Of a stretch of DNA of 64,000 nt, positions 1-10,299 are shown piece by piece. The stretch lies in NCBI GenBank assembly GCA_944472155.2, contig OX235272.1, forward strand, positions 81,102,020-81,166,019, written 5' to 3'. The stretch is from Trichobilharzia szidati (lineage: Eukaryota > Platyhelminthes > Trematoda > Strigeidida > Schistosomatidae). Below the pieces are notes generated by a model. That model was not told the origin of the DNA. It did not search any database and was given only the letters and a program-made list of their open reading frames with translations. A program made the position numbers and the translations under genes. Numbering within the stretch: the first letter of the stretch is position 1; each line of letters begins with the position of its first letter.

Positions 1-34
1 CTATATATCACAAATTGGAAAAAGTTGAAATTCA

Positions 35-235
35 TGAGCCATCAGGTCAGATCCCAGTGGGTGGATGGTTTATGAGCTCGCCTTATTACTGGAAGGTCCT
101 GGGTTTGAACCTCAGTTGGTGCGTGCTGATGAAGAGCCCCAAACTAGGAGGAAACAACTGTCCAGTACCGACTAGTTTTCCAATAGTTCTCTAATTGATG
201 TGAGCTCTTGATCGAACCCAACTATTTATTAGCAA
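35..235 (+). repeat. Sm-alpha-like SINE copy with hammerhead-like fold
   Basis: A tRNA-derived 5' part (box A-like around 68-80, box B-like GGTTTGAACC near 108) is followed by a hammerhead-like segment at 123-168. That segment has stem I GTGCTG facing CAGTAC, core ATGAAGA, loop CAAACTA, GAA and a decayed stem III. The same layout recurs at least eight times in the window. Pol III promoter plus hammerhead is the known architecture of schistosome Sm-alpha elements. This copy has mutations in stems II and III and is probably inactive. Confidence 0.75.
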
Positions 236-755
236 AGTTTGTAACACCTGAGGAGATCTCATGGAAAACAAAATTGCGCAGTAGAATGAGTTTTAAAGTA
301 TTCTACTTATAGATCTGTGTCCGATGGGATGCTTAAAAATGTTTGTAACTACATCATTTCCTTCGCTTATCAAAGTGAAATATCTAACTTCACTTATGTA
401 TGGAGGTGAACATTTCTGTCAATTATGCTTATACAAATATTTAAAAGCAAAAAGAATATAGAAGTTCACGGAAATTTAGACAATGAACAGCTAAAATCTT
501 CATAAATGAAAGACAGATCATGTAACATCCCTCAGAAATATTCAAAAATATACATCATTATTCAATACTACTCTCGAAGCTTTCATAGGTAAAGGGCACC
601 TAGATTACAAGGACACTGAACTGGGAAACACAACTAATTTATTGAAGTAACATCTCACTCCAGGCTATTATATGTTAAAGTGTCGCTTTATGTGAATATC
701 AATATAGAGGAAGATATATACACTTATATCAAAATCCATGGAAAATTCCCATTTA
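236..755. other. AT-rich intergenic stretch, nothing recognised
   Basis: No open frame, tRNA-like box or repeat shared with the rest of the window was recognised here. It ends where the Penelope-like coding remnant becomes readable. Confidence 0.5.
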
Positions 756-2012
756 GATATATAGGAAAGATATGTTGGATGACTCCTTTATTATTTATAG
801 TGATGATTATGATTTGAATAATATATTAAATGCATTTAATGGTTAAAATCTAGTGATAAAATTTCCACTCGAAATGCGGAACTAGTCTAACATTCAGTTT
901 CTTGATGTGAGGTTATCAAGGAGGACTGAATGAACTCTGAAGAGATCGATTTATAGAAAGCTGTCATGTAATGGTCAGCTGAGAAATTTCTACAGCTGTG
1001 TACTTGTTGGTCAAAAACGAAACCTGATTCCACCACTTGTCGTTAGCATTTGGCGCATTTCTAGTCGTGACTCTGTGAAGTAAAAGTAAGGTCTTCTAGG
1101 GAATACCCTAATGGAGAATGCGTTTCCGCCAGGTTTTCTAAAAAAGAACATGCAGTTGAAACCCATAAAATAGAATTTAAAGTCTGCAACTAAGAAAACT
1201 CTCTACACGAACCTTAAAATCAATGGTGACTTAGCTGCCGACATCCTTAAAAGAAGTATTTCTCAGTCTGTGAAAAGGATATTTTCTGCAGCATCACTGA
1301 GGATAGTGTCTCTTAGTCTACCATTACTGTTCAATAGCGTGAAAGTTAGAATCCTGCGGTTGACCAACTCTATGTGCTTTTATGAATTCACTTGCTTTTG
1401 TGGGGCTAAGTATGTCGTTTAATCGACTTGGTATTGTCCAAGAGGGTACAAAAACACTTCCCTGCGTGGTTACTAAGAAGTAGAACTGGGACTATGACAA
1501 ACACAATACCTAAACATCTGGTCGATAATGGTAACCTTATCTCTACAACCACTTCCTTTAAACTTATCTCAAATGCGGAAAATAACTTGCCTAAATCACT
1601 ACGTATCTGACTCATTTGTATTGTAATAACAGAAGACAAGGGCCAGGCAACAGATCGTTTATTAAGGAAAATCAACATATATTTATAGATTTCAATGTAC
1701 ATTATTGTAGATTATTGTTAGTACAAAATACAGTCTTTTGATTGGTTGTTTCTCACACAAAGTTAACCTTGCATCTCTTTGTGGCTGTGTCAGATCATCC
1801 ATATGCTAACTGTATCCGCCTACGCAAAGTCTTTGTTCTCATTTTCCCAGCACCAATATTGGGGACATAAACATTGACGTCAATTACTGTCTACCAACTT
1901 CGGCTAACAGCCAGCTCTCACTACAGTATTGCTGAAGCTTTGGTCATCAAAATAGGAAAGCGGGATCTTTGTATACAGAAAAAGTCTCTTCAACCTCTCC
2001 AACTCACATGGT
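756..2012 (+). mobile_element. Penelope-like element relic (RT palm plus GIY-YIG end), split by a solo LTR
   Basis: Translated piecewise across frameshifts and stops, this stretch reads like the C-terminal half of a Penelope-like reverse transcriptase. The catalytic LDDSF (a YVDD-type motif) is near 775, FLDV near 900, and a tract resembling the RT-to-endonuclease linker follows. FTCFCGAKY near 1390 starts a GIY-YIG endonuclease, continued by PKHLVDNG and, after the LTR insertion, EALVIKIGKRDLCIQKK near 1932-1985. The same C-terminal signature (a C-x-QK motif followed by a PW or TW end) occurs in other copies at 12.7, 18.4, 19.9, 34.6 and 63.3 kb. Dead copy; the 5' boundary is uncertain. Confidence 0.75.
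1622..1925 (+). mobile_element. Solo LTR inside the Penelope-like relic
   Basis: The insert starts with TG, ends with CA, and is flanked by GTAT at 1618-1621 and 1926-1929, a 4-bp target-site duplication. Removing it together with one GTAT rejoins the Penelope-like endonuclease frame (LICI-AEAL, compared with LLYTAEAI in the copy at 20.0 kb). Related sequence begins at 4808 and 8344, and on the minus strand around 20540. No internal retrotransposon region is present. Confidence 0.75.
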
Positions 2013-2514
2013 CTTAATCTGTCTATGCTGATGTATGATAATCCACATTCATACGCTGGCCCTACTTATTTTTCGTTTCGTTTATTCGATTTACGTATCC
2101 TTCTCTTAATGTGTCAATTATTATTATTAATTTCACTTCATACAATCTCCAGGATTTCTCATCTGTCATCTGTATTTGCTTAATTCAATACAAAATTTTG
2201 CAGTGTTATCCTATCACAATTATCAGCTTGTTGCGTAATGTTTTAGTTACTTACTAATCTTATTATTTCTACACTATTCTTTGGGATTCTCTGAAGTATT
2301 TTATAAAAGACATAAAAAATTACTTTTTGCCACAGTTCACATTACTTTAAAAATATTATATATATATATATATATGACTGTGAAGCTTGATGACAGATTC
2401 GTTGAAAAGAGACTCTTCGCTGAATCATTTGCTTTGAATTTTTTTTATACCGAAATGTATGATGAAAGTTAAAGTTAAAAGAAGACAAATACTCACAACT
2501 GATAAGATTGGTTA
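2013..2514. other. Non-coding, with a short TA microsatellite
   Basis: No gene seen. There is a (TA)n run near 2357-2374, and a short motif near 2400 (GAAAAGAGACTCTTC) that also occurs near 17461. Confidence 0.5.
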
Positions 2515-2870
2515 ATTTTCATTGGACACTAGTAATTAGTGTGATGTGTCTAGTCCTTTCTTTGGTGCAGACTCAATTCTATTAGTCAGGTTTGCAATGT
2601 GGCCACCATTCTAGGTAGCTCACCATCACAGTGAACATTGATTTGATGATATTAGATAGTTGGGGGCAATAGGCAGGAAGCCCAGCCTTGGACCTAGGTT
2701 TCGTGCAAAGTTGGCACTTGTCAGTCGGCAAGGTGTTTTTGCAATGCAAAAGGAACTCATGTCCCACACCTCTGAGATTCGAACCCGCATGACCCAGTGC
2801 TGCAGTCAGAGATGTTACCAATGAGCTATTCGGGCTCACGATTGACCTCCTGTAGGACATTGGCTAATGG
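2515..2870 (-). repeat. Second tRNA-derived SINE family (family B), near full-length copy with hammerhead motif
   Basis: On the minus strand it reads box A-like TAGCTCATTGGTAAC, then box B-like GGGTTCGAATC, then a hammerhead-like segment at 2686-2733: CTGACAA core, stem II GTGC/GCAC, GAA, palindromic stem III ACCT/AGGT, C, then CAAGG facing CCTTG. Relative to the canonical core it carries G8 to A and four extra bases between stem I and the core. The 3' body (2515-2680) also occurs at 6835-7190 and 13720-13885. The family differs from the Sm-alpha-like copies in the tRNA part, stems and tail. Confidence 0.7.
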
Positions 2871-2907
2871 TCATGCTATATCGTGAATCGGCAGTAGTTG
2901 GGATTCA

Positions 2908-3130
2908 TGAGCCATTGGATCGGGTCCCAATAGCTTAATGGTCTAAGAGCCCACCTTGTAACCGGAAGATCGGGGGTTCGAACCCTGATGGGTGTGGACT
3001 GATGAAGAGTCACAAACTAGGATGAAACAGCCGTCCAGTACTCACAGGTTGTTTTCCAATAGTTCTCTAACCGACGTCAGCTCATAATGAAGTCTTGTAA
3101 CCAATCAACCAAATCTCCACAAACCAATAC
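2908..3130 (+). repeat. Sm-alpha-like SINE copy
   Basis: The tRNA-like part has box A-like TAGCTTAATGGTCTAAG and a perfect box B GGTTCGAACCC. The hammerhead-like part follows at about 2995-3045 with core ATGAAGA, loop CAAACTA, GAA, ACAG/CCGT and CAGTAC. The 3' body ends in the AAATCTCCACAAACCAA motif also seen at 29.1 kb. Confidence 0.75.
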
Positions 3131-3574
3131 TTGAATATCATATATGGTAGATTTACAAAGGATTAGATGGTCACATGACTTCAGTGAGTTCATTTGCTTG
3201 GAAATTAGAAAATAACTATCTGTTCACTATTATGTGTTAACACGAATAACTTTTTTTCGTGCGTATACATGGTAAGTCTTATTATGATTTTTAACTGTCA
3301 GATAACTTTGAGAATAATTTCGACTCTTCATAATCCTTTTTTCCATTTAACTTATAATCTTTTTGGATGTATACTGTCTCAAGAATATAATATAAGATTA
3401 TATTATGCATATTATTATAATTATTGATTATTTTATTCAAATCTTTTGAGTCATCTAAATGAAACAAATTTACTGTCTTAATGTTAGGTAAAGATAAATT
3501 ACAACAATGTCTAATAATAATGGAACATTATTTTCCTAATAATATCTTGTTTTATTGTAATAATTCTATGTCGC
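3131..3574 (+). promoter_or_regulatory. Presumed 5' flank/5' UTR of the gene starting at 3575
   Basis: AT-rich sequence with no other gene. In the reading frame of the ATG at 3575 the nearest upstream stop is TAA at 3518-3520, so 3575 is the first in-frame start. A 16-codon upstream frame starts at 3568 and overlaps the start in another frame. No TATA box or trans-splice acceptor could be assigned with confidence. Confidence 0.35.
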
Positions 3575-4553
3575 ATGGGTATAAATATTTCAAGGTCAAG
3601 GAGGAATGCTCACTATAACCCTGTCCTTACAACGAACAATTTTATTCGTCAAACAAAGCATGTGAATTGTAGAGAGGATAGTAATATAAAACCATTAGAT
3701 ATAATTATTAATGATAATAATAATCAAGTGGAATTAAATAGATTCTTCACTGAAGGTGATCATACCACATATGATATTAATGACAATGGATTAACCAATA
3801 GCCTGTATGATGATGCTGGCAGAAATGAGTTTCTTCAGAATAATCTTCATGAAAATGAAATCTACAAAATGGTGCAGCAAGATACACCCTGCACAATCAT
3901 TAAAAATAATTATATCCCATCAAATATACCATCGGTAGTATTACAGAAATATCATCATGATGATGGTGATAATAAAAACAGTCAGCGATTGTTAAATCTG
4001 CAAAATGAAGACAATCATTGCTCACATAGGTTTAAATTTACCTCACCATCATTTTTAAGTATACAGAGAAAAAAATCACAAATTAAGGCAATTCATCAAA
4101 GACCAGCATGGAAACCTGCATTCAAAGTAAATTATACAAAGAATACTAATGCAGATTACAATGATGAAGTGAATAGAAAATTTAAACAATTACATCATCA
4201 GAATAATTTTCAATCAACAATATGTTATAACAAGATGGAAACACCAAGTTCATTATGTAGTATTAGTGGAGATAACAGTTATTACTCTTTGAATAATACA
4301 GCACATATAAGAAGGTGTAAAACAGCTCAGCTTATAAAAATCGATGAAGGTATACGTGAACTTGAAAGTATCAAGGGCAGTCGATCAATGAAGCCTAACA
4401 GTAGACACTTATTTACAAAATCGAAGTCTACAAAACATAATAAACAAGATATCATTGAAATTGAAAACTTTAAAAATGAAATAAGTACACAATCCAAGAA
4501 TGACTTACATTCAAGTTATCTCAATGATCAAGTAAAAGTAACAAGAAATACAG
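3575..4553 (+). CDS. Exon 1 of an unrecognised, probably N-myristoylated protein
   Basis: The exon encodes 326 residues plus one base of the next codon and ends at a good donor (CAG/GTAGGT, 4551-4559). The protein starts MGINISRSRR: Gly2 and Ser6 fit the N-myristoylation consensus, and the following Arg cluster could help membrane attachment. The rest is rich in Asn, His, Ser and Lys with little hydrophobic sequence and is probably largely disordered. The exon ends in phase 1, and the acceptor at 20985/20986 restores exactly this phase, giving about 515 residues in all. No family was recognised; the function is unknown. That it is one gene with the exon at 20986 is inferred from phase, composition and splice sites. 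Extra small exons inside the 16.4 kb intron cannot be excluded. Confidence 0.7.
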
Positions 4554-4807
4554 GTAGGTTATTAACAAAATGAATGTTTAGAAAAATTTAAATAATCACA
4601 CTACTCAATGTTTATTGTTGACAGACAATCTGTCGACATGGCTACATTTTGATAAAACTTTTGTATTGATAAACCGCCTAGAAATTCTCCTTAAATTGGG
4701 GTATATCGTTGCAAAACGAATATTTGTTTACGAATAATTGGCTTAAGCAGTCGACTTTCAACCGGTAGGTCCCTAGCTGGAATGTTGCTCAACCTAAATG
4801 ACAGTAT

Positions 4808-5142
4808 TGTAGCGACAGAAGACAAGAGTCCGGCAACAGATCGTTTATTGAGAAAATCAAGAGATATTTATAGATTTTCATGTACATTATTATTCGTTAT
4901 CGTCTTCTGATTGGTTGTTTTCTTGATGAAGTTTATTCTGCACTGCTTGTGACCGTTTCGTAGATAGTTGAGCCACGTATCTGCGAATCGTATTCGCACA
5001 CGTTAGGTCTGCTGTGATTGGTTGTTGAGTTCCTCAAGGTTTTGCTTTGTTACTGTTTTATCTCATGACCTCGATTTGGGACTTAACTTTGATGTAAATT
5101 GTAGTCTACAATTTTGGCTTGCAAACAGCTCTCACCGTGATA
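4808..5142 (+). repeat. LTR-like repeat, same family as the solo LTR at 1622
   Basis: It starts TGTAGCGACAGAAGAC, after the flank GTAT. It shares most of its length with 8344-8700 and its first ~120 bp with 1622-1925, and its 3' end is near CTCACCGTGATA. No matching right-hand target duplication was found. It lies in the intron of the gene starting at 3575. Confidence 0.55.
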
Positions 5143-5525
5143 TCTGCAGGCCTTGGAAAATAAGCACGGTTTACAGCCTGAAACATGCAAGACCTATTCC
5201 AGAAATCGAATGTTAAGAAACAGACCATTGCAAACAATTTTTTCTTCAGCTCATATCATCACATTCCGAGGCAACAAACAAAGAATAAATGATGGAGAAG
5301 AATAAAGCAGCATAAAAATCTAAGGAAACTAGTTAAGTAAAGAATAATGGGGTTACTTAGCGCTTTGAAGGTTAGATATATACACAGGAAAAGGAAATAT
5401 TTAAGTTCCTGTTATCAGTAATTTTCACCACTAATTCATAAAATCTTTGATACCCCTTGTGCGGAAAATACATACTTCGCTTCTTCACTCATAGACCTGA
5501 TAATTTACCCACTAACTGATAGGAT
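5143..5525. other. Intron sequence, nothing recognised
   Basis: No gene, repeat unit or regulatory site was recognised in this part of the long intron. Confidence 0.4.
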
Positions 5526-5527
5526 CC

Positions 5528-5684
5528 CACACACTTTGTATTGTTCAATTATTTTAACGACTGTTAATCTTGCATAAGTGGTATATTATCATTTCCCAGG
5601 CACTTTGTTATTGCTCAGTTATCTTAACGACTGTTAATCTCGCATAAGTGGTATATTATCATTTCCCACGCATTTTGTTATTGA
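5528..5684. repeat. 70-bp tandem repeat, about 2.2 copies
   Basis: The unit containing TAACGACTGTTAATCT recurs with a period of 70 bp (5555 and 5625), with a few differences, and a third partial unit starts near 5668. It lies in the intron. Confidence 0.7.
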
Positions 5685-5944
5685 CTATTACGACCAATTA
5701 TTTCAAATACTGTTAGCTGTCTGTAATGGTTGTAAAATGTATAAATACCATTTCCTAAATAAGTTTCTTTGTCGTCGTCGTAGTTTGTCGTAGTTGTTGT
5801 ACTACAATACACAGTCACAGACCAGACTTTGTCTTTTGATATTTGCGTGGTTCGCTGAATCGGAAGGTACCAGAAGCAGATAGGCATATTAGTCAGGCGC
5901 AGACAGAACAAGGCAACAACGTCCTCATTTAATTTCCCTACAGT

Positions 5945-6745
5945 TACAACACTAACTCAACAGTCTCCATGGCGTTTGTCCGATCCATCTCCCGCATTTT
6001 TATTTTTTCTGGCTAACTGATCGTCAATATCGAGACAGCGAAAGTAGTTGTCGATAAAAGTGCGCAGCCTGTTAGAAGTGATTTTGGTGATGCCTACTCA
6101 AAGAAGAAGAACTGATTTGCTTAACACTGGTGTTGAATATCAGAATTTCATTCTTCATGCTGAGTGCAGAAGATTCCTAAACTGATTTCAGATTGATAAA
6201 GGTTTGTCTTGCCTTTCCAATCCTGACTGGCTTTGACTTCCTCATATGTGACATCAGCTGTAGTTGTAACTATGCTGACTGCTTAGATAAGTGAAGGAAG
6301 TGATCACTTTGAAATTTCTTTATTTGATAGCTGTTGACTCTTGTCATTGGTTGGTTGGTTATCTTCATCAACCCTGTCTTCTCTATGTTCACTCGAGGTC
6401 CTGCCTTTTCTGCTTCTTCTGTCAACTTGTTTGTTTTCGCCTGTAAGTCTTTGAGGGTGTGTAATTACAGATATTAATCACTCGCCATATTCAAATCTTC
6501 TTGAGTCTGAATATCCGTCCAGTATATTCTTGTTTTCTCACTCCCAACTGATATTCTACCGCACAATCCAATGCACCAGAATTAAGAATATTATCGTGGA
6601 TAATAGTAATCAGTCTTGTTTTACTTCTATATCCACTGCAAAGGCTTCGCTGAGTTTTCCTTCGCTTGAATCAGTTGACATGTAGCATTGTTATTAGTCT
6701 GTTGAATGAATGTAGATAAGGAATCGGGGTACTCCGTAGTGTTAA
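5945..6745 (-). mobile_element. RTE-clade LINE fragment (SR2/Perere-3-like)
   Basis: On the minus strand this matches the reverse-transcriptase C-terminal half of the element at 42.3-45.6 kb: the stretch for the first-motif region after FEKAF (6650-6740), the EKTG..VNIEKT-like stretch (6360-6430) and the IFNTNVK-like stretch (6130-6170). Many frameshifts; a dead, internally eroded copy. Confidence 0.65.
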
Positions 6746-6834
6746 ATTAATTTACACATTACATATCAAGTAAGTAGGAGAAACTATAAATATAGTTAGT
6801 AGAGTAGACAAATCACTTAATACAGAAGGGAATT

Positions 6835-7192
6835 TTTGATTGGACATTAGTCAGTAAATAGTGTCATGTGTGTCCGTATCTAGTCCTATCTTTGGTGGAG
6901 ACTGAATTCTTTCAGTCAAGTTTGTAATGTGGCCACCATGCCACTAGGTGGCTCGCCATCACGGTGCACTGTGAATTGTTCATATTAGATGGTTGGAGGT
7001 AATGCCAAGGTCCATGGTTTCCTGCTAGTTGCCTCTAACCGTATAATACCAACAATTCATAGTGCACCATTATGGCGAGCTACCTATAATGGTGGATACA
7101 TTGCAAGCTTGACTGATAGAATTCAGTCTGCACCGAAGATAGGACTAGACACATTACACCAGTTACTGACTAGTGTCCAATCAAAAATATCC
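6835..7192. repeat. Inverted pair of family-B SINE 3' parts
   Basis: The left arm (6835 to about 7004, minus orientation) and the right arm (7006-7192, plus orientation) are the same 3' body facing each other. Outer ends read GATTGGACATTAGTCAGTAA and its near-complement TTACTGACTAGTGTCCAATC. The right arm begins with CAAGG at 7006, the first base after the cleavage site predicted for this family's hammerhead. Arms of this size could fold as one long hairpin in RNA. Confidence 0.7.
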
Positions 7193-7412
7193 AATGCAGT
7201 CCTACAGGAGGTCAATCATGAGTCTCAATAGCTCGGTGGCAACGTCTATGACTACAGCACTGGTTGACGCAAGTTCGAATCTCAGAGGGGTGGGACATGA
7301 GTTTCTTCGAGTTTGCAGATGCGCCTTGCTGACGAGTGCCGGCTAAGACGAAACCTAGGTCCAAGGCTTCCTGCCGACTGCCTTCAACCATCTAACACTG
7401 AATGCCTAAGAC
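7193..7412 (+). repeat. Family-B SINE 5' part with canonical hammerhead core
   Basis: A tRNA-like region with box A-like TAGCTCGGTGGCAAC and box B-like AGTTCGAATC is followed at 7323-7367 by a compact hammerhead: stem I GCCTTG/CAAGGC (6 bp), core CTGACGA, GAA, palindromic stem III ACCT/AGGT, and cleavage base C at 7361. The core and stems I and III are intact. Stem II has decayed to two pairs. It directly follows the inverted pair at 6835-7192 and is 3'-truncated near 7412. Confidence 0.7.
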
Positions 7413-8343
7413 GCTACATAAACTACCATAGCAAAGGTTTAGTTAATGAATAAATCGATTAATTGATGTACTTTTATATCTCCAGTCCGTATATATATAT
7501 ATATATGGCGATAGTATTTTGAATACATTACTAAAATCGATGATTAAGAAGGTTGGATTTATGTGTAACAAGCTGCATTTGTTGCTACTAAATATCATCT
7601 TCAATAGTTTGATGTAGGTCTTACTTTTGCTTTTTTCTTGTAAAAGTGAATGTTACAATGAACTAATAAAAGAGGGACTGATTTAAACAAATAAGATCAG
7701 CAGATGATTTGATCAAACACTGACTGTGTATTTACATACTAAAACAGGGTTATTTTTAATAAGAAATACATAACTTGAACATCTTGATAACTTCATATCT
7801 AGTAATAATAGTGATAATGATAATGTCAAAAAATTCAAAGATAAACTAAATTACAATGGGTGACCACAGTGTCTTGATTATTGTTTAAAATTCATTCTTT
7901 ACTGATGACAAATTAAGAGAAAGTTACTCAGACATATTGTGACACAATGAAAGGTACAGAAAATCTTAAAGAGTTCAGTGTTAATAAATCTGGGAAATTT
8001 AAATACTTGACATTTACTCGTAATATTTCACCAAATGAAAAAGTATTTTCTGTACATCACAGTCTATACTGCAGTCAAGTTAGTTCCCATTTATCAAACA
8101 ACATATTCTTTGGTGAAACCGAAGGTTCACAGTTATACTTTCTATGTTAGTTCTAACTTTATATACCAATCTACATGCATTTGTGGTAGCAGTTTCATTC
8201 GGAGAATAGAATAGAAAGAGGGACAAACGTTAGAATGTCTAACATATACCTAGATTATATTTCAAACGAAGGAACGGTTTCGTTTTTTATGGCAGTATCC
8301 AACTTCCTCAAAAATTAACTTGAAGCTTGTGTTTGAGTTATAT
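7413..8343. other. Intron sequence with a TA microsatellite; no gene assigned
   Basis: A (TA)n run lies near 7488-7506. A 67-codon open frame at 7947-8150 has no clear splice sites and was not called as an exon. Confidence 0.4.
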
Positions 8344-8700
8344 TGTAACGACAGAAGACAAAAGCCAGGAAACAGATCGCTTATTGAGAAAATCAACATA
8401 CATTTATAGATTTTTATGTACATAATTATTAGCGTTATTGTTAGCAGAGGAACAGCGTCTTCTGAGTGGTTGTTTTCTTGCTGAAGGTTATTCTTTACTG
8501 TTTGTGACCGTTTCTCAGAAAAATAAGCCACATATCTGCGAATCGTATTTGCACACGTTAGGTCTGCTGTGATTGGTTGTTGAGTTCCTCAAGGTTACGC
8601 TTTGTTATTGTTTTTTTCCTCATGACCCCTGTTCGGGATGTAGGAGTGATGTAAATTGCTGTCTGCATTGTTTAGCTTGCAGAGAGCTCTCACCACAACA
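8344..8700 (+). repeat. LTR-like repeat, longest copy of its family
   Basis: It begins TGTAACGACAGAAGAC and ends near CTCACCACAACA, giving TG...CA termini. The middle (TGATTGGTTGTTGAGTTCCTC) is shared with 4808-5142 and, on the minus strand, 20540-20735. No pol sequence is attached, so solo LTR is the best reading. Confidence 0.55.
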
Positions 8701-8889
8701 GAACTGCAACTTCATAGGATATTTTATTGCCTTTGAAGTCTGGTGTTAACTGACACTGTCACCTTTGAACATGCATTAAAAGTCTCACTGTATAATTATT
8801 TAATAAACCGGTGAAATAAAATGATATCTCCTTATTATTCTATTCAAATCATTCATTTGAATTATTCAGATTCATATTATCAGATAAGT

Positions 8890-9085
8890 GTGTCGGTGGC
8901 ACAGTGGTTAGGACTCTCGCCGACCATGCACATGGTCCGGGGTTCGATCCCCTGCCGGCGCACACCCGATATCTATGGTCGGCCTGAAATTTGGGCTACC
9001 GATATCCATGCTGAAAATTCCATACTTGTACTGAAAATACGGTGTGGAATCAAGCTGTAATCAAAAAAAAATAAATAAATAAAGT
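8890..9085 (+). repeat. SINE with tRNA-Gly-like head, diverged body
   Basis: The head at 8890-8962 has box A-like TGGCACAGTGGTTAGGA and box B GGTTCGATCCC, the same head as at 15913 and 42335, here with mutated acceptor ends. The body after 8963 (ATCTATGGTCGGCCTGAAAT and following) differs from the copy at 15913. It ends in an A-rich (AAAT)n tail at 9063-9085, typical of LINE-mobilised SINEs. Confidence 0.7.
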
Positions 9086-9429
9086 GTAAAAAGATGCATT
9101 CTTTCACAGTTATTCGAACTTATCTGAACAAATAGCACTGAAGCATTTCCTTTTAATGACAAAAAATTTCATCACAACGTATAAGTAGAACTATATGACG
9201 AAATTTTCTGACTAAAATAGACGTCACAATTACTTTCGAAAACTTTAATTCCTAATTTCATTTAGTTTGTATAGTCAGCTTTTTCATAGTTAAATATATT
9301 ATCTTTTATATTGTTAAGTAACTTGAATATTCTCAAAATTTATTCAAAAGAAAAATAATTACAGCCAACAATAGTGGTTTCAGCAAAGTTCTTCTTCAGC
9401 CTTTGTAACTATAAATCCATTTATTTTTG

Positions 9430-10115
9430 GCATACACTAGCCAGTAAAGGCAACTTAGCAGAGTAAGCAACGTGCCACTTAACCAGCTTGTTAATATTCT
9501 GGTCGACAGGCACATGGACTCATGTGAAAAATGGGCTAAATCCATTTTATCTAACTCACACCACCCTCTTCACTCACAACTCTCCCCTTGCGTCCTATCA
9601 GGCAAAACCAGAAGCCCATATAGAATACTATATGCTCGCACCAGCAAGTACAAAAACTCAACCATACCCTACTTAGCTCGTGTTCTGTGTGATAAAGAAA
9701 GCATTAGGCGTGACACCTATAATTCATTAAATAGTCAGTAGAACAACTGGATCTCGTCTTTCCAACTCATATCATTTATAGGTACAACATTTTCTTTCCT
9801 TCTTTTCTTATTCCTTCTCTCTCTCTTTCTCTTTTTTTCCGTTTTGTGCTGCTTTGTCTCTTTCTCTCGCTTACGCCAGTTAATAAGACAGCTATTACTT
9901 TTCTAACACCTTCAAACACTGTTCAATTTTGGCTTTGCTACCGACATGGCAATATGTTGTTGTCATAATGAACTGAGATTTCCTTAATCTATGTAGAATT
10001 CTATTTATTGATAATGTACTAACTGGATGCAATACTGTAGTAAAGAAAATGCTGACAATTCCATTCTGTATCACAAGTACTGTTTTGGAATAAAGCACAT
10101 TATTATTATTATTAA
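9430..10115 (+). mobile_element. 5'-truncated CR1/jockey-like LINE, C-terminus and 3' UTR
   Basis: The open frame at 9472-9741 contains ARTSKYKNSTIPYLARVL, which resembles the C-terminal R-x-x-x-KNS-x-x-P signature of jockey/CR1-type LINE polyproteins, and ends at TAG. The 3' part continues to AATAAAGCACATTATTATTATTATT-like sequence near 10090-10115, a short-repeat tail. Only the last part of the element is present. Confidence 0.6.
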
Positions 10116-10299
10116 AAATTAAAATTATATCAGAAGATGTATTGAGGAACAAGTAAATTGATGAACTTGAAATTACGACTAGCCTAACCCAGTTGTTAGT
10201 TTATTTTTCTCTAGTATTCATACTGTCTCACATATCAGTGACTAAATTCACCCTGAAAGCTATACTTTTGTTGACAATATATATATATATATATATATT

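Noticed and set aside
123..168. Active hammerhead ribozyme in the first SINE copy
   Set aside because: The core has C3 to A and stems II and III are damaged; only the topology is claimed.
7947..8150. 67-codon open frame as an extra exon of the 3575 gene
   Set aside because: No convincing acceptor or donor pair with phase 1 on both sides, and no family resemblance.
8890..8962. tRNA gene (Gly-like)
   Set aside because: The anticodon arm is replaced by a hairpin, the acceptor ends are mismatched, and the unit has a SINE body and A-rich tail. The same holds for 15913 and 42335.
9472..9741. 89-codon frame as an independent gene
   Set aside because: Its sequence is the C-terminal end of a CR1/jockey-like LINE followed by a LINE 3' UTR and short-repeat tail.
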